This document shows, piece after piece, positions 1-12,819 of a DNA stretch of 64,000 nucleotides. Position 1 is the stretch's first letter. Each line of letters begins with the position of its first letter. The notes under the pieces were generated by a model. The model did no database searches. It was given only the letters and a program-made list of their open reading frames with translations, and had not been told where the DNA came from. The DNA lies in NCBI GenBank assembly GCA_030142905.1, contig JASJOG010000082.1, positions 1,332,001-1,396,000 of the forward strand. The letters run 5' to 3'. The position numbers were made by a program, and so were the translations under genes. The stretch is from Heliopora coerulea (taxonomy: Eukaryota > Cnidaria > Anthozoa > Scleralcyonacea > Helioporidae).

Positions 1-8
1 TGGGGTGG

Positions 9-155
9 GCTTGGCTTGGCTTGGCTTGGCTTGGCTTGGCTTGGCTTGGCTTGGCTTGGCTTGGCTTGGCTTGGCTTGGCTTGGCTTGGCTTGGCTTGGC
101 TTGGCTTGGCTTGGCTTGGCTTGGCTTGGCTTGGCTTGGCTTGGCTTGGCTTGAC
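9..155. repeat. (TTGGC)n pentanucleotide microsatellite
   Basis: About 29 near-perfect copies of a TTGGC unit, decaying after position 150 into degenerate TGGGC and TGTGC units up to about 230. It lies in the DMXL intron upstream of the first visible exon. The open frame across it is only a product of the repeat. Confidence 0.95.
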
Positions 156-647
156 TTGGCTGGGCTGGGTTGGGTGGAACTGAACTGGGCTGTGCTTGGC
201 TGTTCTGTTTTACTGTGCTGTGCTGTGCTGGGGACCTCGAGGTCAAACAACAAATGTTTTGGGAGTTGTTTCGTGTTTGTTTTCATAAACTGTATGGTAC
301 AAAAACTATTTTTCTGGGTATTAGTCGACTATTACTTTTGCCTTAATTAGTTTAGATGATTTTTTTGGAAAAAAAAGAACAAAAAAAAAAACAACCCAAA
401 ATCCCCAAACAAATAAAGACAAAAGTAAAGTGGTCCTTGACCCTGACCTTGACGTTATCATCCGAGCATGTTTGTTTTGACCCCCAATTTATCCAACATG
501 GCGGCGAGAAATTTTTCTCCCGCGGTTGCATGAGTGACATTAACTGCAATGCCCCCTCTAGTTTTATACGATCTCTATGACTGCTATGTCATTTTTCGTA
601 ATGTTATTCATTGTTCTTTTATTTCATTCTAATTTGCTCATTACAAG

Positions 648-958
648 AACTCAAGGTGACTCTCGAATGGCGACATTTTTTGGCCACAACTTCAACGAAG
701 AGAGATGGCGTAAAGCAGCTTTAAAGAATGCTTACTCCTTGCTGAGTAAACAGCGCTTTGAGCATGCCGCTGCGTTCTTTCTTCTGGCGGGTGCATTGTG
801 GGATGCTGTGCGGCTTTGCATAAGTCGCCTGAAGGACGTGCAGTTGGCATTGGTGATTTCAAGATTATACGAGAACGAGGTGGATAATCTAAACTACAAA
901 CGGATCTTAACAGAATGTGTGCTTGGTTCCGATGAAGAAACTTGCGAAGCTAACAAAG
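648..958 (+). CDS. DMXL: DMXL exon, Rav1-like domain start
   Basis: It encodes FFGHNFNEERWRKAALKNAY, then helices around FFLLAGALWDAVRLCISRLK and LALVISRLYENEV, typical of the Rav1 C-terminal helical region of DmX proteins. The donor is AAAG|GTGAGG at 958/959, phase 1. The acceptor follows a pyrimidine-rich stretch ending ATTACAAG at 647; an alternative AG lies 8 nt downstream at 655. The frame open further upstream is intronic. Confidence 0.88.
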
Positions 959-3900
959 GTGAGGCAAATCTTCGTTTCGGTAGGTTTGTTATTGGGATGA
1001 CGAGAACGCTGAGCTTTGCAACTGCAGCTAGTGGCAAAGTTTAAGCGAAAGTTATTGCGGCAGGACATGCTTTGGACTGCCTTCTTAAGGGCAACATGAA
1101 ACTGAATTTCACGTTGCCCAGTTCAAATTGAAATGTACCCCATCAAAATAAGAAAAACAAGAAACAACTTCATAAACTAAGGTAGTTTGGGATAATTTTT
1201 TAACTAGCCCACAGTCCACATACAGCATTCACCTCTATAAACAGTGACAAAGTATGTCAAAAAGTGAAGGGAATACTAGATGGCAACCTTTAAGATTTAC
1301 TCTTTAAATCTTTCTATTCCTAGCTGACTACGAAACCTTGAGAGAAATGTGTTTCGCTGTTGTCTTTTCGTCATAGAAACACAAATATCATGTACTCGTA
1401 TTTGTGATAAACGAAATCGAGCATAAGTTTCGCGCTGCCAGCTGAAGTGTTATCTTTCAATGGCTATCCAGCCATAGCAACGCAAGTTATATTTAGTGAG
1501 CAACCAACTTTGGCTTAAACGTTCAATTCGAAAACCATCAGACCAGTAAACCAAAGGTTGTGGGTCTGAATCTCTACTTAGCTCAAATATTTATGCTTTC
1601 TCAGTTAGCTGATTTCAAGACTCGCAACAAACATTACATCATTAAGTGCTAGTGAACTTTTTCGTCCATTATGAAATGATTGAATTATTTTTCTTTCATT
1701 CAGGATTGGAAGACAGTCAGTAAACACTTTTTATGTTGTAAATATAGTAAGTTGTGTTAACATAGACGAACCATTGCACAGAACTGGTTATAAAACCATT
1801 ATTCTTGCTCTTGTTTACGTTCTCATTCTCGATCCCAGTCTACGTCTTGGTCTTGGTCACGGTCCCAGTCTTCCACTTGTTCTGGGACTTGTTCTTTATC
1901 TTGTTGTGGTTCTTGGTTTTGGTCTTGTTTCTTTGTTGTTGTTGTTCTTCTTCTTGCTCTTATTCTCATTATTCTGTTTCGAAGTTTTTGTTTGAACGAA
2001 AATGCGCAATCCAAAATATTTTTCCATTCAAGCAAGGCCTTGTCACCACATCCAACTATATTAATTAGCACTTTTACGACAAATAACATAAACCAATATT
2101 TGTCCTCTTCTATTCCTTCTTTAGATCCTTTTCTTCGTAGCATATCCTATTGGCTAGTTAAAAAATGCCACAAAGCTCTTCACACCCTCTTGCTTGAACC
2201 CAGTCCCAACACCGATCATGTGGAGGGAAAATACAACGCGCTGGCGGCCACAGGGAGCCCAGACATCTTTAACTTCTACGTTTACCTTCGAACACACCCG
2301 TTATTACGCCGTTCAATTTTCCAGAACGATGCTAAAGTAAAAACATCACGTCTGCGACGAAAGGTCTTCAAAATTACCCACGAAAAGAGCTTAAGTGAAG
2401 CAGTGATGTTGCCATCACCGCTGACCCCGTTCGAAAGAAGATTGTATTTTATGACGGCTCACAATCATTACAACGCTGGCTGTCCTGATCTGTCGTTACA
2501 AGTATTGCTCGATTTGCCTCCTCCATCAGTAGAAAACTGTTCAGACCAAATGGTGAGTATGCAACCCACAGCTCGCTATTATGGCACTTGTTTACCATAA
2601 GGCGCTGTCAGTGCCGTGTCGGGGGGTCCAGTGGGGTGCTTGCCCCAAGCGCAAAATTTTGTCGGGCGACATTTTCACAAGCGAAATTCCACTTTTTTGG
2701 TGTTCGTTAAAAGATTGAATAACGTTTTGCCAAGTTTAATAAAATGTTAAATCAATGTCCTGATTTCCCACCGTTAGTTGACGAGTCTGCAGCTGTCAAC
2801 GCTCGGAAGGACCTGTATTAAAATTTCAGTTAAATTTTTAGTATTAAGAAACAAAAAATACTGGTTTCCATAGGCTTACATGGTTTAGTTGTTCATCCAT
2901 AGTTCCTGTATAAAATTATTATTATTATAATATAAGGACCTTGAGGTGCGTTAGACAGAACCGAGGGGGGCGCCTTCCGTCAGAATTTGTCCCGGGCGAA
3001 TTCCCAACTAGGTACAGCTTTGGACGCTATTACAATATGCAATTTGACTTCCAAATTGTGTCGCAACGGTTGAATCCGTCGCGTTGAAATTACACTATAA
3101 AGAAGTGTTACGCTAGATAATATTTTTTCGTGATAATCTGACACTGTGGAAGTCAACTGCAAAATGTTGACTCGAACTGGATTTGAACACGCGTCTTTGG
3201 GATACCGGTCCGCCGCGGTACCTGTTGAGCTATCGAGTCCACAGGGATTGGAGGCGAGTTTTTATCCGACTTAAGTGTCTCGTGACAACTTAACGCTTAT
3301 CCATGAGAGAATGTACAGTGTTTCAATTCTATTTCAGAATCATCCGCAGAGATACATAAAGATATATTTTCATGATAATCTGACACTGCCATTTCTGTTC
3401 GTGCACCTCAATGAACCGGTCAATCATTTTCATTGCCTAGTCATGATTACGGTTGCGAGACGAGTTGCACGAAGGATGTTACACTGTGCTACGACTCAGA
3501 AAAATCCGTTGCTAAATTGCCGCAATCATTGTAAAAGTGGAATTTAGTTCAAGTTCGTGAAACGGTTATAATTACAAAAATGATGTGAGACTTGGTGATA
3601 TTAGACTATTTTACATGATACAATTTTTATTGCAACTTATCTCGCGACAAAATTTCAAGACAAGTCACATACTGTAACAGCGTCTTTAGGGCCTGGAAAC
3701 ATTTTAACAGTATATGCAATGAAACGGCTAACGATCATGCTTAGGACGATGGAACAGGGAGGAAAGGGGGCTGGCAACACAAATATCTTGGGTTTCTCTT
3801 ACAATCCCCTTTCGACGATCTCACCAAATAAGTTAGAGATTATATAAGACCATGAAATCTCTGTCAAAAATTTGTATACTACACCCTTTTTCTAGAAATT

Positions 3901-6900
3901 AGTCTTAGGGAATTTTTGTACAGATCTTGGATGACCCATTTTCTCGCGACATTTTTCTTAACATTTATGCAAATATCTACATGTCTCACAGAAATATGAT
4001 GGAGCCTCGTCCACGGATGAAATCGACCAATCTTCTCCAGATAAAAACGAGAATATGATAAACACTGGTACGTTGGACGTTGACTGGAGTAAACTGAGTT
4101 CATCCAAAGTACAGGGAAGTGAGATGAATTCCAATTCTTCAGATTTCGACTGGAGTCAACCTGTGTCCTCTAAATTAGGAGGACCTGGACCTAATAATAG
4201 CAGCTCGAGTTTTGACTGGGGTCAACCTGTGTCCTCTTTATTAGGAGGATCTGGACCCGATGGAAGCAATTCAAGTTTTGACTGGAGCCAGCCTGTCTCG
4301 TCGAAAATGGGAGGATCCGGGTTCGACGATGACAGCTCCAATTTTGACTGGAGTAAACCAGTGTCATCGAAATTTGGCGGACACGGAGTGGAAAATAGTG
4401 TGGACTTTGAATGGAGTCAACCTATTTCTACGAAACTAGAAGACAGCGAGACCATAGATGGTCATTTGTGGTCTGCCGAATTAAGTGAGAAGAGTTCCAA
4501 ATCTGAAGATGTTTCATCGGCCGTTACTGGCTGTCCAGATAGTACAGTAGAGGGAGAGCCCGTTGATAAGTCGAACTCAGACGAGAGCAATGCAGAAGGA
4601 ACGCCCCAGAATGCTGACGCAGTTTCCCAGAGGTTGAAATTCCGAGCATGTTTAAAACTTGTGGTGGAGGAAATGTGTACTCTGCCTCACCATTGTCAGA
4701 TTCATAATAAAGATCTCAGGTCGACGTTTAACGCGTGGTTAAAGAAGGAACTTGACTTGATTCATCGGCTTTGTGACTACGAAGGAGATAAGGGAGTTAC
4801 AGACGCCCTCGTTCCACTGAAATTGAGCACTCCGACCACACTGGAAGCAGGTAAAGTACACTTGTTTTAGTCCAAAATTTCATTCCTCAAACGCCATATG
4901 TGGCATCTCATCCGATAAATGCTATAATTTCTGAATTGGTAAAATTTGCCAATGTCTCTAACAAACTTTGTGACTATCCTCCTTCCACAAGGAACAATGA
5001 TTTCGGCCAGTCCTCTTCCTAACAGTTCAATAATACCAACCATTCTCCTTTAGATATGAAAGTTTGAACCATATCGCCCATTTCCGAGGCCAGATACAAA
5101 GAAAGCGTCTTATTCAAAGTCTCCGTTGGTGATCGACGTTTAAAATAGGAAATGACTAGCCTCCATTTACATGTGATTGGTTACTTTGTTGTTGATTTTC
5201 GCATTTGATTGGATGTTTTTATTGTCACATAACTTTTACGAAGAAAAAAAAAGCTTGATCCATTTTCTATTTTATATTCCGTTTCCATCTCTGACGAAAG
5301 GCTTCAGCTCGAAACGTTAAGATTTCTGTTTTTGCTTTAAGCTATTTCTCGACGTCTTGACTTTTTGTATGTCGCTTAACACTGCCTGCACTGCCGAAAA
5401 ATCCCGTTTGGTCCATGCATTTTCCCATGTCTCAGGAACAGTCAACGATTGTGTTTCATCAACACTAAACAACACGGTTGAAACAATCTTGTCAAATTCG
5501 TTAATAATTTATTTGCTAAAGTAAAGAAAATTAAGACCATGAAGTAGAGAGAAATTGGGGATGATTTTACATCTCGTCGTTCGTTGAAAAAACTAGGTCT
5601 TGCCTAATTTTTCAATTGCTTTTTGGCGTTTTCAACTCGAAGGAAGAACTGTTATTCGTGTATGATGGCAAGTTAACAAACAATTTCTTCGGAAAAGATT
5701 TGGGAATAAAAATCAGCGATATATTTGCACGACGTTTTGATGCCATCCTGACATCATTTTCAAGTGAACTGACTAAGATTATTTGCAGAGGTTAAACAGA
5801 AGATTTAACGATATTTGGTTGAACAGAATTTGCATAAATTTTTTGGCAATTTATTGTACTGTAGTTTTTAGTTAATTTTATTTGATCGTTCTCTATTTTA
5901 ATATATGCATATAATCTTATTTAACCTATGTAAATAATCTCAGTCAGTTCACATGAAAATGATGTCAGGATGACATCGAAATGTCGTGTAAACATATTGC
6001 TAATTTTTATTCTTAAAGATGGCAATGTTGTTTCAACATTGTTTAGTCGGCAGTAATGTTAAAATTTGTGAAGTTTTTGCGAATGTGGTTTTCCTACCCC
6101 CGAAAACTATCCTTGCGACTGAAAGAGTTTTCTTGTTTCTAGCATCCGAAGAAGTGTTTACCGATTTGGCCGGTGATTCGTCGAACGAAAAGAAAAACTT
6201 TGCTCAAAAAGTTGAAATATCTGCAAAACACATTGAATGGCTGAGGAAAAACCAGGGTTTACTGAACATTTTGTTGAACTATTGTACGCTCCACGGAGCG
6301 AGCGGTGGAGATGTAGCAAGTAAGTTCATTGTGTGAGAACTACCATGTAAAGTACAGTCAACTCTCGCCTTGCGGACACCCCGCTATTACGGACAGATAG
6401 TAAATCCCCGGCCGAAACTACTATGAAATATATTGAAATAGCTCTCGCTATTACGGACTCTCGCTATTACGGACTCCCGCTATTACGGAATTGCGGACAT
6501 TTCATGCGGTCCCAAACTAACATTTGTATTGTTTTACTCTCGTTACAACGGACACCTGCTGTTTGTCAGCGGAAGTACTTTGAATATTCTATTTGTCATT
6601 ACTTCTGTCGACAAAAATGATAGACAAAATATTAACGTGTCTTTCAATACAACCAAGGTTTATGTTCCGATCTTCAAAGTTCTTCCGCTCTGTTTACATT
6701 ACTTTCGAGGCTTTTTAGTTTGTTTTGCCATTTCAATGCTCTTTGACAGACTTGCGCTTTTGTGTAGACTGTGCAGTGGCTATTCCTTCTTGTTTGTCTC
6801 GCAAGGACTGCCTGGCTATATCACTGCCAATAATGAGTTTTTCAAGTCTTGTCAAATATCTATGTTTACCATAAAACTTGTGAAGAACGGGAATCTCTAA

Positions 6901-9900
6901 ACCCAGGCCAGCTCCTCCGTTTACTTTCTTTCCACAAATGACAGCTTCTCCTCTGTGATGTACTTTTTTCAAAAATGAAGAAACAATTTTGGACAGTCCT
7001 AAAGGAATATGCCCCACAACTCGGGTATATAATATTTTTTCTCAATATAAATTTTTGAAATGTATTTTAATTTGTATTGTGTATTTATATATCACAGTAA
7101 ATGTTAACTACAATTTGAAAGAAACTGGACATTTTAAAATAAAAAAGCAGTAATACATAGTAAAGACATTCACAACCTGACTTTGGGTCATTTTTCTCGT
7201 ACCCCGCTATTGCGGACTCTCGCTATTACGGACACCAAATGACAGTCCCCAGGGTGTCCGCAATAACGAGAGTTGACTGTAGTTAGTTCTCAGGACGACC
7301 TTGGCCTGTAGCAGGTAATCTCCCAAACTATCCTGTCCCCACCCCCAACGTGTTCTCCCCTTCCCCTTAACCTGTTTACCTCCGTTTCCCTACCTGTTCA
7401 CTTCCACCCCAGATTGCACTCGCCCTTCAACCTTCGTCCCCACTCCTTAACTTGTTCACCGCTTTTCATCGCCGAACCAGTTCTCTCGCACTTACAGCCT
7501 GTTTGCCTTTCCTTCCCGGCTTGTTCGTCTCCACTCCCCACACCTTTTCCCCCCCGGCCCCATTATACACGTCCTCGCATTCCAGTTCGTTGACCCTACC
7601 AATAACCTTTTCGCCATCCTTTTTGACCTCTTCGTCGCGGTTCCTTGTTCAACCTTGTTTCGTGGCCTAGTTGTCCCCAGCCCCTGAACCAGGGTTCTCA
7701 TTACAAGCTACTGGCCGGCGAAGTTCGCCGTCTTCATCTCATTGTTTAAACAGACATTTGCATAGTAAGCTTTTCACAAACAATAAATCCTTCAGATGTT
7801 TTTGTGGAAATATTGTTCTGTGCGATTCTGTCACGTTTTTAAACACTTGAAATGCCATCACATCGTGCTTTGTCAACATATCTTCCATTTTGTTTGCTTG
7901 GCATCGACCATTGAACTCTAAAAAGACTAGAACGATACCTCGTTATACCTGGGCTCACGGTTGAATGATGCCGAAATGGGGGCAGCCATGTAGGTCAAAA
8001 ACACGCGAGTGAAAAAGTCGTATTGAACCTTCACTTTTCAATGACGGTTAATTCTGACAAGTATGCAGTCCTACCGACATTGTCCTCTTCTTAGTAACAA
8101 AGAAAACTGTCAAAAAATCCAAAATTTTGGTTACGTTTTTCGTAACAGGTTGCGTGTTTTGTTGCATTGGGAACTGAGATGGCGTGCAAATCATTGAACT
8201 CTAAAAAGACCGGAACGATACCTGCAAACTGTATTTTGAAGCCATCTTGGAGGCTGACAAGTGGATCAATTTGCTGGTCATCCCAGTCCCCTACGCGATA
8301 AAACACGCAACCTGTTGTAAAAAACGTCACCCAAATTTCGGATTTTTCGACAGTTTTCTAATTTGTCCTTAGTAAAGTGGAAGACAATGTCGTTAGGACT
8401 GCATATTTGTTAGAATTAACTGTCCATGAAAAATAAACGTTCAGTACAATTTTTTCCCACGCGTGTTTTTGACCCACATGGCTGCCCTCATGTCGGCTTC
8501 ACCCAGTTGTAAAGCCAGACATAACGAGGTATCGTTTCAGTCTTTTTAGAGTTCACTGGTGCAAATTGACGTACATGTCAGCCTCCATGTTGGCTTCGAA
8601 ATTCAGTTTGCAGGTATCGTTCTAGTAATTTTAGAGTTCAATGGCATGGACTAGGAACTCGATTCAGGGAAAAGGGACTGGGGCCAAGAATTTGCGCCAG
8701 CACGGAATCATGTTCTTTGGTAATGAGCGTCTCAGGGTTTGCACAATCCGAAAAATTTCGTGGGCCATCCGCATGATGACGTATAATAACTCCGAGCAGG
8801 ATGGACTTGCGACTCATCGACATCGTACTAATCGCCAGGGTGAGGTTCGTATTAAAGTTCGTATCAAACCTGATAACAAGTATCAGGCTCAAATCCACCT
8901 GATACTTGTTATCCTAATGAGAACCCTGGTAAACCTGTCCTCCCCACCCCTAACATCAGAATAATTAATAACTGCTCCTTTGATTTTAATGTTTAGTTAC
9001 TTCATAACTATTCAAATACTATAAACGTTCGTTTTTGCTTTTTCTCCTAGCCATGAAATTAGAACTTCTAATTCTCATCCACGAGCTTGAACAGCAACGA
9101 CATCTAATGTCTCCGCTGTACCTTAGGTCCGCTGGCTCTTCGATACCACCGCTGATTCTTGCCACCATGGCGTCGACGTTCTCCCTGGGTGCAAGTCCTT
9201 TTACGTATCTCTCCTCCATGACCCAAGACATTCTCAAGCACCTAACTAAGTTACCAGGCCCACCGTCGCCTTCGCAGCCGCTCGCTATGGTTTCAGTGCT
9301 GCGTAGTATGAGCGCAACATTGTCTGCCTGTGTCTTTCAAAGCCTCGTGTGTGGAAAGGATGATGGAGACACGTCAACACTCGATCCATCACATTCCAGT
9401 AAGTGGTAAAGATGAACTGCATAGAAAGCAAGGTCGATGATACATGTCATCTTTATCAGTTCAAGGCTTTCTATAACGCTTAATTTTCGCATATTTCACG
9501 CACAGGAACTCGAAAATTCACTCCCGGAATTTAAATTGAGCGTGAAATTTTCCTTCAAAAATGCTGTCAAGCGCACAGCAAAAAGCCTTCCGTAATTTCA
9601 AGCCGCCGCATCTGTTATTTCAAATTACCCATACAAATGTAAAGTTTAGTTTTTTTAAAAAAAGAAAATAGTAAAAAACAACCCCCCCAAAACAGAGTGA
9701 AAAATGAAAAACCAGTTCTGTAATATGACTCAATCAAATTTTCCAACTCGCTTTTTCCACTGATTGGTGTACCAGGCAACCACATTTAGGTGTCTTAGAC
9801 TTCCGTAGCTCCACGCCATTACGTTGTTTAGCACACGATAAGATGGTCTCTAAGCAAAATTACGCGGGCTGGTTTATTGCTGGACGGTCCGATATTTTAC

Positions 9901-12787
9901 GATTTTGGACCGGTGCATTTTGCTTTTTATTCCAGAATGCTACAGTACGTTTTGGCGGGAAAATCTTAGAGCTGATTTTTATGAAATTTAAGGAGAATTA
10001 ACTGTCTATTATGAAAAGTCCAGAATAATAAATTGTGCTAGAACATTATTGCTACTCTTGTTTAATGCATATTTTGTAAAAGTACGATAAATGAATGTTT
10101 AACTGGTGGAATTAAGAAGCCAAACAAGCAAGTCATGAAATAAGGTAAACGACGACATTCGATGACGAAAACTTCAGCTAAAGTGGAAAAGAAAACCAAC
10201 AAAAACGCCATATAATAAACTCCTTATTACCTTCGTTTGATAGGTCCTTACTGGAAAGTATATGCCGTCGGTTTTTTCGCACAGACCTCACTCCTTTGTC
10301 TCTTTGTACGTACAGCATCCTCAGGCAAATATTTTAACGTACGGACCTCGCTCGCGGTTAATTGTTATTTGTTATTAAATTGTCGGTATTTATTATTAAA
10401 TCGTCTGTATTCTGGAATGATACTTTGTATAGCCATGAAAATGAGATAAAAGAGCTCTCAAATGGCAGCCAAAGGCCAAACAAACCATCATAAAAGTTTT
10501 ACATTGTTAGAAATAGGAAGCTCAATGTTCGTTTTCAGGTCAAATCAGTGAAATATTTTAGCGTGTTTTCGCTAGTCTTTGGAACTTGTTGCTACCCCAC
10601 GATGCATAGTTTCTGATTAACGGATAACACGTGGGTAAGGTCAATTGATAACTAGCCTTAAATTGTCCATGTAGAACATGTGAAAGTGAGCTATCAGGAA
10701 TTTGCTTCTCCGGGGAATAATTTGAATTTAGAACTTCTCTTTTCCCCTGTCATTTCAAGTAGCTTAGTATTTAGTCCTGTTCAAATATTGACTGTTTAGA
10801 AAATTCTGCATGTCCTGAGTACATTTCAGTCGACTTTTTATTGGAATAGCTACTTAAAAGTAACACATTTATATTAATATATGGCAGACATGCTGTGTGC
10901 CGTTGCATTTGCTGTTACCTTAATTAAAGCTGTACTCAACAATAGCAATGTTTTCTTACATATGTTGTTTGAACTGTGATTACTAACCAGGCCATTCTAC
11001 CACTTTGCTTCAAGGAGGACCAAGTCCTATCCATCACCGTTCTGACGTCTCTCTTGGCAGCGTTCACAAACTGAAGCCGACATCGTCTCCGAACAAATGG
11101 CCTGGAGTCCGCCTTCTCCGCTCGCTCCTCATAACCGAGGCAAAAGATAATGCGACTAAACTCAAAGTGCTTCTTTGCGAAATTTGCGTTTCCATTTACC
11201 TTAGTTTGCTCTCTATCGCTTGGTGTGAGAACGACCCCAATCAGCTCTACTACATCATAAGCAACAGACTGACAGCTGAAATGTGGGGGGAGACCTTCGG
11301 TGGCGGTCATAAGGTGAAAGACCGAACACCGCTGAGTCAGGACGAAAGCAGGCGTCAGTCCGCGTCTCCCACTGGGCAAACCCATGGCACCTATTGGGAG
11401 GCGGCGAGAAGACGTTGGAACTACAAACTGTTGCAGGCTCCAGCTAAGGAAACAAAGCTTGAGAAAAAGACAATAGAACACGAAGAGTTTATTCCTCCTC
11501 AACTGTCTTTGATGGAGTACTTTCTCCGTAAGGTGGGTGTGATTCAATGATACAGCCTTAAAAGTGCCAAGCCTCTCTAATCCGGATTGGTTTGTCGACA
11601 ATGGTAGACAAACTCTACTGCGGCGGTAAGATCCCCGTCAATCAGCTCTTCTTTCTTCAACACTTAATAATAACAATGGAATATTGGGGCATTTACACTC
11701 AACAGGTAGCATTTAAGTTAATAATTCTGATGAGGGGAAATTTTTGAGTGCCTGAATGATATTATAACCCAACCAGGTCCTGTTGCGAAAAATGCAACTT
11801 TGGGCCATCCGGCTGGGAATCGAACCCGCGACATCGCGAATCTGGTGCGGTGCTCTACCGATGATACCGGTGCTATAACGCTGATGAATGAAATGCAGAC
11901 GTTTCTCGTGATTTTTTGTCATTTTTCGGGAATTCAACCTTGACGGTTCACTAAACATGTCCAGTATTTATACACCTCACCAAAAATGGTTATAACAAAA
12001 AACAAGTTTTTTACTACATTAAACGTGAAACAGCTCCTTCCTAATCCTAACCTGTACTGTGCAGTTGAAAATCCAAACTGTAGTCTAACTCAAGAACTTT
12101 CTGTTCAGAAATATCGTGCCTTAAAGATATCAGCGCTTAAAATTAGAATTGGTTAAAAAATCGTACAAGTTGACAACAACACGAACATAAATTGGTTAAA
12201 GAAAATGGATTGGGTCGAAAACACTGAATTGGGGGTTTCCCTAAGCTTACTTTTACGTTCATCAGAAGTTCATAATATTCTATGTCAAGAAAAGCGAAGT
12301 TTATTAAGAAACGGTGGTTCAACTTTTTCCTTACAGCCCAAAGTTGATCACAGAATGGCATTGATTTACGACTCTGAAGCGTCCATAACATCCGAATCCG
12401 AGGAATCTGACGATGCCTTCGAGAATGATGAAACAATAGTGCAAATGAAGAAAAAGAAAGTGAAGCCCTTAGATCATCTGGATCCAAAGTCTTTCCCATG
12501 GAAGCTGATGAATTACGCTGTTAGTACGTTAGTCTGTCGCAATCTCACTATGTTTCTTGCCGATGTCGGTCTTGAAGTATCAGGTAAATCAATAATTTAC
12601 TAATTTGTTCTTTGTTGTTGTTGTTTGTTTTTGGCTTTTTTCAGATCATTATCATTATCATCATTATTGCCATCCGCATCAATGTCAGCATCAAAATTAT
12701 CTCCGTCATTATCATTCTCACCACTCATCCATTCCATCTACTTCTTCTTGTCATCCTCCTCTTCTTTCTTTGTTTTCTTTTTCTTCT

Positions 12788-12819
<32 letters not shown>

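Noticed and set aside
21..350. 109-codon open frame with MAWLGLAWLG repeats
   Set aside because: It is a translation of the (TTGGC)n microsatellite and has no other support.
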